Source of the DNA: Mariniphaga anaerophila
Lineage (GTDB): Bacteria; Bacteroidota; Bacteroidia; Bacteroidales; Prolixibacteraceae
Reading direction: 5' to 3'
NCBI RefSeq assembly: GCF_900129025.1
Contig: NZ_FQUM01000001.1
Span: 434,001 to 498,000, forward strand
DNA length: 64,000 bases
Within the stretch, counting starts at the first letter, position 1, and each line of letters opens with the position of its first letter. A program made the position numbers and the translations under genes. Under the pieces are notes generated by a model, which saw only the letters and a program-made list of their open reading frames with translations, was not told the DNA's origin and ran no database searches. Shown here piece by piece: positions 1 to 7,573 of the stretch.

Positions 1-610
1 TACCAACATCAACAATTGCCTGTGTCAGAAAAGGAAAAATAAGGCTCAGAATACTACCGGTAAGAAAACCCAGCAAAAGCTGTGTAATCAGTTTTTTATA
101 TGGTTTCAGGTACGAAAAAAGGTAACCGAAACCGGTTTTGTTCACCTTCTCACCTTCTTCCACATAAAAATCGGATGTTGGCTCCAAAAGCAGGGCAATT
201 CCTGCCAGGCTGCCATCCTGCTGCGTAGAAGCCCAATATTTAACAAAATCTTCCTGAGTGTACTTAATCAATCCGTGAGCCGGATCAGACACAAAAAACT
301 CGGCATCGTCCCTGCCTTTTCGTTTTACTTTATAAAGAACAACAAAATGATTCTGAGTCCAGTGAACTATAGCCGGGAAAGGTGCATCCTTCAGTTGCTC
401 AACAGTTATGCGCACGCCCTGCGTACGAAATCCGATTTTTTCAGCAGCATCGCTTATAGTAAGTAGAGAAACCCCCTCACGGGTTTTCCACGTCAGTTCC
501 CGAAGTGTTTCCAGATTGTAGTGTTTCCCAAAATATTTCGCAACGATCCGCAGGCACGTGGGACCACAGTCCATTGCATCGGGTTGCAGATAATGCGGGA
601 ATTTTGGCAT
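1..610 (-). CDS. C39 peptidase-ABC exporter, N-terminal part (cut by left edge)
   Basis: The reading frame opens with ATG at 610 and runs without a stop for 203 codons to the window edge, so only the N-terminus is present. Residues 1-140 match a peptidase C39 domain, which cleaves double-glycine leaders of bacteriocin-like peptides: catalytic Cys15 sits in MDCGPTCL, His88 in NHFVVLY and Asp109 in SDPAHG. After a linker, the first membrane segment of an ABC transporter transmembrane domain begins near residue 172. By family knowledge the missing part should hold the rest of the membrane domain and the nucleotide-binding domain. The protein would sit in the inner membrane and mature and export a small peptide. 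The substrate is not visible here and probably lies left of the window. A near-consensus promoter box (TATCTTTC) precedes the start on the minus strand. Confidence 0.9.
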   Translation of the reverse strand, partial: MPKFPHYLQPDAMDCGPTCLRIVAKYFGKHYNLETLRELTWKTREGVSLLTISDAAEKIGFRTQGVRITVEQLKDAPFPAIVHWTQNHFVVLYKVKRKGRDDAEFFVSDPAHGLIKYTQEDFVKYWASTQQDGSLAGIALLLEPTSDFYVEEGEKVNKTGFGYLFSYLKPYKKLITQLLLGFLTGSILSLIFPFLTQAIVDVG

Positions 611-785
611 AGCTACGTTTTGAACCCGAAAGATAGGAAATTGATTTTAAAAACACACGATACTTTTGGGCTTTCAAACCCCCTTTTTTCCAATGTTATG
701 TTAGAAAAAAATATCTGCTTATCATTTCATCCTGTTTGCGTCCACCAAAATAATATTCTGTAAAATTGAGTCCCTAACCGCCAGG

Positions 786-1505
786 TTAATTAATAATAAG
801 CAGAACACTTAATATCAAGGTAAGAACAATATTAACCGACTGAAAACTCACCATCGACATTCGGGTGTTTAACTTTTTTCCGAAAACGGTTCCAGCCAGA
901 AGAATTGGTGTAAATATTAACGAAGTTTTTAGTGTTTGCGCTGTAATCATTCCGGCGCGAAAATACCCGGCAATTGCTATTGTTGCCGTAATTACACTAA
1001 ACGCTGCGAATATTTCGCGGAACTTTCTGTTGCTTATGTTTGCCCGGTTCAGAAACAGAGCCAGCGGCGGGCCGCTAACCGAAACAGCTCCTGTTAAAAA
1101 ACCGATAAATGCACCTGCTGCAAGATACGCAAAGGTGGGCATCCTGTTATCCTTCCGCTTTTTCCTCAAAACGGAATAGAGTGTGAGAATAATAAATAGT
1201 ACGCCCGAAAGATGCACCAGAACTTTTCCATCAGAAGCACTTAATGCAAGTACCCCGAAAACGGTAAAAACACCTCCTGCCCCAATTAACAAATACGACT
1301 GTTTATCGAGAAGTTTGTGCTCCTTTTTCTGGAGGACAATCATAATGGAAGCAATTAAATTGCAAATCATTAAAACCGGAATAATCTCCTTGGGAGCGTA
1401 CCACATGAGCAACAGCGGAAACGAAAAAAGTGCAAAACCAAAGCCGGTTATTCCTTTTATCAAACTTGAAAATATAATTATTACAATGATCCAGATATTT
1501 GGCAT
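786..1505 (-). CDS. TauE/SafE family sulfite/organosulfonate exporter
   Basis: A 239-residue, highly hydrophobic protein with about eight predicted membrane segments. It carries the two pseudo-repeat signatures of the TauE/SafE family: KGITGFGFALFSFP near the N-terminus and GAVSVSGPPLALFLN in the second half. Family members move sulfite, sulfoacetate or related anions out of the cell. The ATG lies 3 nt beyond the stop of the YeiH-like gene, so the two are almost certainly cotranscribed. The pairing with YeiH and a LysR regulator supports a role in sulfur-anion export. The exact substrate is inference. Confidence 0.85.
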   Translation of the reverse strand: MPNIWIIVIIIFSSLIKGITGFGFALFSFPLLLMWYAPKEIIPVLMICNLIASIMIVLQKKEHKLLDKQSYLLIGAGGVFTVFGVLALSASDGKVLVHLSGVLFIILTLYSVLRKKRKDNRMPTFAYLAAGAFIGFLTGAVSVSGPPLALFLNRANISNRKFREIFAAFSVITATIAIAGYFRAGMITAQTLKTSLIFTPILLAGTVFGKKLNTRMSMVSFQSVNIVLTLILSVLLIIN

Positions 1506-1508
1506 CTT

Positions 1509-2468
1509 TTAACGTGTTAAGAAAAACAGAGAACCGGCGGCAATAACTGCCCACAATGTAATACCAAGCGCAAAGCTTTTTACCCCCGACTGTTTTATTT
1601 GTTTAATGGTGATGTTTGAACCAATCAGAAATAAAGCCACTACCATTCCTCGCCTGCCTAACCAGCTAAAGTGTGCGTAACTCGTATTAAACGACGGGAA
1701 AAAATTGGCAAATACAATTGCCAGAGCGAACAGCAAAATAAACCACGGAAATTTAATGCGCTTTTTTTCGCTGCCTTTGTTTAAAAACACAACTACCAGC
1801 GATAACGGTATTATCCACAACGCTCTGATTAATTTAACCGTAGTAGCAATTTGCAAGGCTTTTTCGCCATAAATGGCTCCTGCTCCAACCACAGAGCTGG
1901 TATCGTGAATTGAAATGGCTGCCCAGTTGCCAAAAACCTCCTGGCTCAAGCCCAGTTTATGTCCCACAAACGGAAATAAAAACAAGGCAACTGCGTTTAA
2001 AACAAACACCACAATTAACGCAAATGAGTTTTGGTAACTTTTACTGTTAAGAATTGGAGCAACGGCAGCAATGGCACTTCCTCCGCAAATGGCGGTGCCC
2101 GAAGCAATCAGCAATGTTATGTTTTTTTCTACCCCGAAAATTTTGCCCAGTAAGATTCCCAAAAGCATTACCGTTGTAACGGAAAACACGGTTTCGATAA
2201 AACCGCTTTTTGATGCTGTAATTACTTCGCCCAGACTCATTCCAAATCCCATCAGCACAATGGAAAGCTGAAGAACCTTCGATGTGTAATTATGTAAACT
2301 CTCGTGTTTTATTCCGATAAGGGAAAGCACTATTCCTATAAATAATGCAATCGCAGGAGAAACAAACGGCAGAAAACAAACGCCGATTATAACAAAATAC
2401 AGCCAGTTTAACTTTTCATTTCTTCTTTCGATTTCAACCGGGACACTAATTGTTGTAAGTCTTTTCAT
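1509..2468 (-). CDS. YeiH/UPF0324 family putative sulfate exporter
   Basis: A 319-residue integral membrane protein with about ten segments. The motif GTAICGGSAIAAVAPIL near residues 122-138 is characteristic of the UPF0324/YeiH (PSE) family, described as putative sulfate exporters and often found beside a CysL-like LysR regulator, as here. It is the first gene of a two-gene unit with the TauE-like exporter. A consensus Bacteroidota promoter and a 20-bp inverted repeat lie directly before the ATG. Family membership is strong; the transported ion is not shown by the sequence. Confidence 0.88.
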   Translation of the reverse strand: MKRLTTISVPVEIERRNEKLNWLYFVIIGVCFLPFVSPAIALFIGIVLSLIGIKHESLHNYTSKVLQLSIVLMGFGMSLGEVITASKSGFIETVFSVTTVMLLGILLGKIFGVEKNITLLIASGTAICGGSAIAAVAPILNSKSYQNSFALIVVFVLNAVALFLFPFVGHKLGLSQEVFGNWAAISIHDTSSVVGAGAIYGEKALQIATTVKLIRALWIIPLSLVVVFLNKGSEKKRIKFPWFILLFALAIVFANFFPSFNTSYAHFSWLGRRGMVVALFLIGSNITIKQIKQSGVKSFALGITLWAVIAAGSLFFLTR

Positions 2469-2487
2469 GCAGAATTTTTTTTCTGCA
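2468..2487 (-). promoter_or_regulatory. Perfect inverted repeat before yeiH-like start (candidate operator)
   Basis: TGCAGAA and TTCTGCA form a perfect 7-bp inverted repeat separated by six A residues. It spans from the promoter -7 box to the A of the ATG. Because the predicted transcription start falls inside it, it is better read as a DNA operator than an RNA hairpin. The neighbouring LysR protein is the obvious candidate binder, but this is inference. Confidence 0.4.
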
Positions 2488-2517
2488 AAAGTAGCGGCCA
2501 GTCATAATCAAAACAAA
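2486..2517 (-). promoter_or_regulatory. Bacteroidota-type promoter for the yeiH-tauE unit
   Basis: On the minus strand, TTTG (2517-2514) is followed after exactly 20 nt by TACTTTTG (2493-2486). This matches the Bacteroidota housekeeping pattern TTTG-N19-21-TAnnTTTG. The predicted transcription start is near 2479, giving a very short leader before the ATG at 2468. This is the best promoter match I found in the window. Confidence 0.6.
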
Positions 2518-2540
2518 TACCGATTTTTTATCAGCAATAA

Positions 2541-3428
2541 CTATATGTTATAAGCAAAAAGAAAATTCTCGAACAATTCAACCTGCCGGCTTTTGTGCCC
2601 CATTTTGTAAGCGATGCGAAATTTACGCGGAATGGTAAATCCGGTCACTTTCAGTTTCACAAGTGTTTTCAGGTACAGCTCGGTCTGAACGGCTTTTTCG
2701 GACACAATGGCAACCCCGTCAAAATCCAACAAAAAATTTTTGATGGCCTCTGTGCTGCCAAGATGAATAAATGTATTCAGTTTTTCGAAACCGATTCCTT
2801 GCTGCAAAAGTGCCTGCTGAATCACTTCAAGCGTTCCGGATCCCTGCTCTCTCAGCACAATCGGAAACTGCACCAGATCGTCTTTACTGATGGTTTCCCG
2901 CTTAGCGTAAACACTGTTTTTTCCGGTAACAACAATTAATTCGTCATCTAAAAAATATTTGTACCGAATGCCAGATTGAGACGAATAATTTTCGACAAGC
3001 GCCATGTCAACCTCATTATTAAGCAACAATTTTTCCATCTCAAACGAGTTGCCGTTCATCAGCAAAATCCGAATTTTGGGATATCGTTTGTGAAACGAAG
3101 CAATAACTTTTGGAATAACGTACTGTGAAATTGTTGAACTTGCACCGATAATAAACTCACCGGAAAAGCTATTGTGCATCTGCCCTATTTCGAAATCGAG
3201 ATTCCGGTATTTCTGCTCAATTTGTTTAAAAGCGTTGTAGACTTTTTCGCCGGCTTTTGTGAGGTAAATTTTATTCCCCTTGCGCTCAAAAAGATTGGTA
3301 TGATACCGTTCTTCTATTTCCTTGATATGCATGGTAACAGCAGGCTGGCTAATATTCAACCCTTCTGCAGCCCTGGAAAAACTCAGGTTCTCGGCCACCG
3401 ACAAAAAAACAATATCTCTGTAATCCAC
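2541..3428 (-). CDS. LysR family transcriptional regulator (CysL-like)
   Basis: Starting from GTG at 3428 the protein has 295 residues, the usual LysR size. The winged helix-turn-helix occupies roughly residues 1-60, with the motif SFSRAAEGLNISQPAV, and is followed by a periplasmic-binding-protein-like effector domain. The frame stays open to an ATG at 3548, adding 40 residues of atypical sequence. I prefer the GTG because LysR proteins normally begin just before the DYRDIVFLS-type helix. It lies 73 nt upstream of the yeiH-like gene on the same strand and probably controls it, as CysL/YeiE-type regulators do for sulfur genes. The effector is unknown. Confidence 0.88.
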   Translation of the reverse strand: MDYRDIVFLSVAENLSFSRAAEGLNISQPAVTMHIKEIEERYHTNLFERKGNKIYLTKAGEKVYNAFKQIEQKYRNLDFEIGQMHNSFSGEFIIGASSTISQYVIPKVIASFHKRYPKIRILLMNGNSFEMEKLLLNNEVDMALVENYSSQSGIRYKYFLDDELIVVTGKNSVYAKRETISKDDLVQFPIVLREQGSGTLEVIQQALLQQGIGFEKLNTFIHLGSTEAIKNFLLDFDGVAIVSEKAVQTELYLKTLVKLKVTGFTIPRKFRIAYKMGHKSRQVELFENFLFAYNI

Positions 3429-3787
3429 TGTACTTTTTTCAATAATATTATTCTGTAAAAATACCAAAAGAAAACGGTTTCGGGGAATGGAAAACAGGCA
3501 CCCGACAAATAGTTCTCTGTCATTTCCAATCTGTCCCTGAAAAGCCATCCAATTATCGTTCGTACAACAGTCTCATTCATTGGCCTACTCTTTTGTTAGA
3601 CAAAAAGCTAAAATCCCTGCTTCGGACGTGTGTCAACCACCTCTGTTGCCCAGCTAATATTCTTCCGGCTTTTCACTGAAACAAACCGGTAACTTGCTCT
3701 AAACATAAACGGAATTGTTGGCAGTATCAACTCGCTGACAATAATCCACTTTCCTTTTTTGAAAAAGCAAACTATGTAAAAAATAAG

Positions 3788-3820
3788 AAAGCTGCTCAAA
3801 CAGTTGTTTTAAGCAGCTTT
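3788..3820 (-). terminator. Rho-independent terminator after the DHOD-like gene
   Basis: AAAGCTGCT and AGCAGCTTT form a 9-bp stem with a 15-nt loop. On the minus strand a T-rich run follows. It lies 24 nt beyond the stop codon of the dihydroorotate-dehydrogenase-like gene. Confidence 0.7.
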
Positions 3821-3844
3821 TCCATGTTTATAGTAATTACAAAA

Positions 3845-4864
3845 CTATACCATCGGGTACTTTTTGAACACATCGTCAGATTTCATCAAAATATCCACAT
3901 ACTGGCCACGCTGGTACACAAAAGGATCTTTCAAATTTTTGCGCGACAATTTTCCCCTGAAATCGTCAAGCGTTTTGTATTCGTGTTCGTCCATCCAATT
4001 ACTCAGATCCTTTAGAATCTCGGTAACCACTTCAGGTTTATTTTTATAAATTGTACTTACTAACTGCACCGTATCGGCTCCTGCAAGCACCAGTTTTATT
4101 ACATCTTTGGCGTTGTAAACTCCCCTGCTGGCACAAATGCTGCCATCCAGATTTCCATACAATAAACCGGCAAAACGCAAAGCCATCAGGTGGTCTTTCC
4201 GGTTGCTCAAATTCCACGGGAAATAAAATTCTTCGGCATCAACATCCACATCGGGCTGAAAAAACCGGTTAAATAGCACGTAGGCGTCAGCGCCTGCTTC
4301 GTCAACCTTCTTAATAAAATTAAGCGGGTTGGTGTAAAACAGACTTATTTTTACACTTACCGGAATATTAACTGCCTGCTTAACCGCCCGAACAACCTGC
4401 ACCTGCTTGTCTTCAATGGACTGGCCTGAAACTTCGAAATAACCGGGAACAGCATACAAATTCAGCTCCAGCCCATCAACTCCTGTCTTTTCAAGTTCTT
4501 TCGCGTATTCTATCCAGGTTGGTTCGTAAATGGCATTCAGGCTTGCAATTACCGGAATACTCACGCTTTTCTTCAGCTTTTCCAAATTAAACAAATGTTC
4601 CTTAGGACCGGCATGTTCAATTACCGGAAACAAACGTTCCATCTCCGCATTACGGTATTCGTATTCGGCCAAATCTTCAGACATCTGAAGGTCTTCGAGT
4701 TGAACCTGTTCTTCAAAAAGCGATTTATATACAATAGCACCTACTCCGGCTTCTTCGAGTTGTTCGGGGACACCTGGTTTTACCACCAGATTATTTGAAC
4801 CCAAAATCAAAGGATTCTTCAGTTTTATACCCATATAGGTAGTAGAGAGATCTGCCATATTCAT
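3845..4864 (-). CDS. Dihydroorotate dehydrogenase-like flavoprotein
   Basis: A 339-residue TIM-barrel protein of the PyrD/DHOD superfamily. The N-terminus (TTYMGIKLKNPLILGS) and the C-terminal FMN-phosphate region (GADTVQLVST) match. In true class 1 dihydroorotate dehydrogenases the catalytic cysteine sits in an NLSCPN motif. Here the matching stretch is NLYAVPG (residues 135-141), with Ala138 in place of the cysteine. The protein therefore likely binds FMN but may not oxidise dihydroorotate; the family is commonly labelled 'DHOD-like'. It appears monocistronic, with its own terminator. ATG at 4858 is an equally possible start. No pyrimidine gene is adjacent. Confidence 0.85.
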   Translation of the reverse strand: MNMADLSTTYMGIKLKNPLILGSNNLVVKPGVPEQLEEAGVGAIVYKSLFEEQVQLEDLQMSEDLAEYEYRNAEMERLFPVIEHAGPKEHLFNLEKLKKSVSIPVIASLNAIYEPTWIEYAKELEKTGVDGLELNLYAVPGYFEVSGQSIEDKQVQVVRAVKQAVNIPVSVKISLFYTNPLNFIKKVDEAGADAYVLFNRFFQPDVDVDAEEFYFPWNLSNRKDHLMALRFAGLLYGNLDGSICASRGVYNAKDVIKLVLAGADTVQLVSTIYKNKPEVVTEILKDLSNWMDEHEYKTLDDFRGKLSRKNLKDPFVYQRGQYVDILMKSDDVFKKYPMV

Positions 4865-5005
4865 TGATTTTTAGTTAATACTCATATTTAAAGTAACTAA
4901 ATATAAAAAGATTTTGTTCAAGAACGGACTCAATTTGCCGGCAATTTATTTTCGATATTTTCGATACCCGATTTAAACCGGTGATTAGCCGTACTTTCAC
5001 CAACA

Positions 5006-5040
5006 AAAAAGCCACCTGCATTAACTACAGATGGCTTTTC
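5006..5040 (-). terminator. Rho-independent terminator after the pyrophosphatase gene
   Basis: AAAAGCCACCTG and CAGATGGCTTTT pair as a 12-bp stem with one G-U pair on the minus-strand RNA and a loop of about 9 nt. A T run follows on the minus strand. It lies just beyond the stop codon at 5058. Confidence 0.75.
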
Positions 5041-5057
5041 TCTTCAGTCAACATTTA

Positions 5058-7385
5058 TTAGAGAAGACTTAATGTAACAGTTAAACCGGCCATTACAACC
5101 GAAACCATTGTCATAAGCTTAATCAGAATATTTAATGAAGGCCCCGAAGTATCCTTAAACGGGTCACCAACAGTATCGCCAACTACGCCAGCTTTGTGCG
5201 CTTCTCCGCCCTTTCCACCGTAATTTCCTTTTTCAATAAACTTTTTGGCATTGTCCCATGCACCGCCGGCATTATTCATATAAACAGCCAGGGTAAAACC
5301 GGAAGTTAAACCGCCGGCAAGCAATCCCACAACGCCGGCAACTCCCATTGTTGCACCAACAACTACCGGAACAATAATAGCTACCAGCGAAGGCAGCAAC
5401 ATTTCGCGTTGTGCACCTCTTGTTGAAATTTCAACACATTTTGCATATTCAGGAACAGCTTTGCCTTCCAGAATACCTTTTATTTCGCGGAACTGACGAC
5501 GTACTTCTTCAACCATTGCGCCGGCAGCACGACCAACTGCTTTCATGGTCATTGCACTAAATACAAACGCCATCATGGCTCCAAGAAAAAGACCTCCGAG
5601 GAACAATGGATTGAACAGCGTAATGTCGTATGCAGCTGAAAAATCTTTTACAGATGCAGCTGAAATTTTAACGGTTCTCACTCCTTCTTCTACAGCAGGA
5701 ACAACATCGTTATAAAAAACATAGCCACCTTTGGTAACAAATCCTTCTCCGGTTTTAGCAATTTTATCGAACCAAAGACGAACTTCTTCCATGTAAGCCG
5801 AAATAAGCGCCATTGCCGTAAGTGCGGCAGAACCAATTGCAAAACCTTTTCCTGTAGCAGCAGTTGTATTCCCCAGCATATCAAGCGCATCGGTACGTTC
5901 GCGCACCTGCGGATCGAGTTCTGCCATTTCAGCGTTTCCTCCTGCGTTATCCGCAATCGGACCAAAAGCATCGGTTGCAAGGGTAATTCCCAAAGTAGAA
6001 AGCATTCCAACAGCGGCAAAACCAATTCCGTAAACGCCCATGGCAAAATGCTGTGCACCGCCGGCTGCCCAAAATGCGCCCATAATACCTAAAACAATAG
6101 TCACAACAGGAATCCAGGTTGAATACATTCCAACGGCAATACCGTCAATAATAGTAGTGGCAGGCCCCTGCTGTGCCTGTTTTGCAATACCTTTTGTAGG
6201 CTTATATTCATCTGAAGTATAATACTCGGTAGCCTGGCCAATAATTACCCCGGCAGCAAGACCGATAACAACAGCCCAAAAAACGCCCCAGGTTACCCAA
6301 CCAAGCATAACCAAACCAATCATGGCAATCAGAATTAACAGCGAACTGCCTCCGGTTCCCAACAACAGTGCGTTAAGCAGGTTCTTCTGCGTAGCAGACT
6401 CTTTGGTACGAACCATAAAAATTCCAATAATGGACAGGATAATTCCGATGGCTGCAACAACCATTGGCGCCAAAACTGCCTGGTATGCAGTTAAACCGGC
6501 GTCTTTCATAACCAATGCAGGCAACGAAGCTCCTAATGCAGCAGTTGCCAAAATAGAACCGGCATACGATTCATACAGGTCGGCACCCATTCCGGCTACG
6601 TCACCAACATTATCACCAACATTATCGGCAATAGTAGCGGGGTTACGCGGATCATCTTCCGGAATACCGGCTTCAACTTTACCAACAAGGTCGGCACCCA
6701 CGTCGGCAGCCTTTGTATAAATACCACCACCCACACGTGCAAATAACGCCTGCGTAGAAGCACCCATACCAAAAGTTAACATGGTTACTGTTATCTCTAC
6801 CAATTTCGCTTTTTCGCCAACTTCGCTAATAACACCGTTTACTACATATTCAGGATGTGCATGAACGAAATCCAGTCCCAGAAAATGCAATCCGTTGGCC
6901 ATGTTATCGGGAGTATAAACCAGGTCGTTCAGAATTAAAAACCAGGCTGCAATATCAAGCAATGCAAAACCAACAACCACGAGGCCCATAACGGCGCCAC
7001 TGCGGAAAGCTACCTGCAACCCTTTATTTAACGACTGCGATGCTCCGTGCGCTGTACGTGCAGAGGCAAATGTTGCAGTTTTCATTCCGAGAAAACCACA
7101 AAGCCCTGAAAAGAAACCACCGCTAAGAAACGCGATTGGCACAAACGGGTTCTGCACATTAAAGTAGGCCATAATTGTGAGAAGTATAAATAGAATGACA
7201 AAAACAATAGTCACCACTTTATACTGCCTCTTTAAATAGGCCATGGCGCCTTCACGAACGTATTGCGCAATCTCTTTCATGCGGGGCGTTCCCTCTGAAT
7301 TCTTCATCATCGATTTGAAGAACACCCACGCAAAAGCCAAAGCTAATAACGAAGCAAATGGAACTAAAAAGAAAATATTACTCAT
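5058..7385 (-). CDS. hppA: Membrane-bound ion-pumping pyrophosphatase, K+-dependent type
   Basis: A 775-residue protein with about 16 membrane segments, the full family length. It hydrolyses PPi and couples this to pumping H+ and/or Na+ across the membrane. Substrate-site motifs are intact: [11 protein letters not shown] (228-238), the Asp-rich stretch around [19 protein letters not shown] (244-262), and DLYES (269-273). [10 protein letters not shown] (505-514) has Ala where K+-independent enzymes carry Lys, so it should belong to the K+-dependent group. Ion specificity (Na+ versus H+) cannot be settled by eye. The gene stands alone with its own promoter-like box and terminator. Confidence 0.95.
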   Translation of the reverse strand: MSNIFFLVPFASLLALAFAWVFFKSMMKNSEGTPRMKEIAQYVREGAMAYLKRQYKVVTIVFVILFILLTIMAYFNVQNPFVPIAFLSGGFFSGLCGFLGMKTATFASARTAHGASQSLNKGLQVAFRSGAVMGLVVVGFALLDIAAWFLILNDLVYTPDNMANGLHFLGLDFVHAHPEYVVNGVISEVGEKAKLVEITVTMLTFGMGASTQALFARVGGGIYTKAADVGADLVGKVEAGIPEDDPRNPATIADNVGDNVGDVAGMGADLYESYAGSILATAALGASLPALVMKDAGLTAYQAVLAPMVVAAIGIILSIIGIFMVRTKESATQKNLLNALLLGTGGSSLLILIAMIGLVMLGWVTWGVFWAVVIGLAAGVIIGQATEYYTSDEYKPTKGIAKQAQQGPATTIIDGIAVGMYSTWIPVVTIVLGIMGAFWAAGGAQHFAMGVYGIGFAAVGMLSTLGITLATDAFGPIADNAGGNAEMAELDPQVRERTDALDMLGNTTAATGKGFAIGSAALTAMALISAYMEEVRLWFDKIAKTGEGFVTKGGYVFYNDVVPAVEEGVRTVKISAASVKDFSAAYDITLFNPLFLGGLFLGAMMAFVFSAMTMKAVGRAAGAMVEEVRRQFREIKGILEGKAVPEYAKCVEISTRGAQREMLLPSLVAIIVPVVVGATMGVAGVVGLLAGGLTSGFTLAVYMNNAGGAWDNAKKFIEKGNYGGKGGEAHKAGVVGDTVGDPFKDTSGPSLNILIKLMTMVSVVMAGLTVTLSLL

Positions 7386-7493
7386 ATAATGAAAATTTTA
7401 TGTAACAACTGTTACGGTTTAGATTAATATAAATTCCTGTTTTTTGTATAAACATAAAGTCTGGTTTCTACTACAAAAAAATCCTCCTATTCA

Positions 7494-7523
7494 CAAAGAT
7501 AAATTATAAAATGAAATGCCAAA
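7494..7523 (-). promoter_or_regulatory. Promoter for hppA
   Basis: On the minus strand, TTTG (7523-7520) is followed after 18 nt by TATCTTTG (7501-7494), close to the Bacteroidota TTTG-N19-21-TAnnTTTG pattern. The predicted leader to the ATG at 7385 is about 100 nt. Confidence 0.45.
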
Positions 7524-7573
7524 TTGGTAAGCACTCATTTCCTTTCAGATTGAAAATAAATTAACAGATTTAC

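Noticed and set aside
3608-3799. 63-codon minus-strand frame
   Set aside because: It starts inside the terminator at 3788-3820, has no recognisable feature and no conserved context that I can see.
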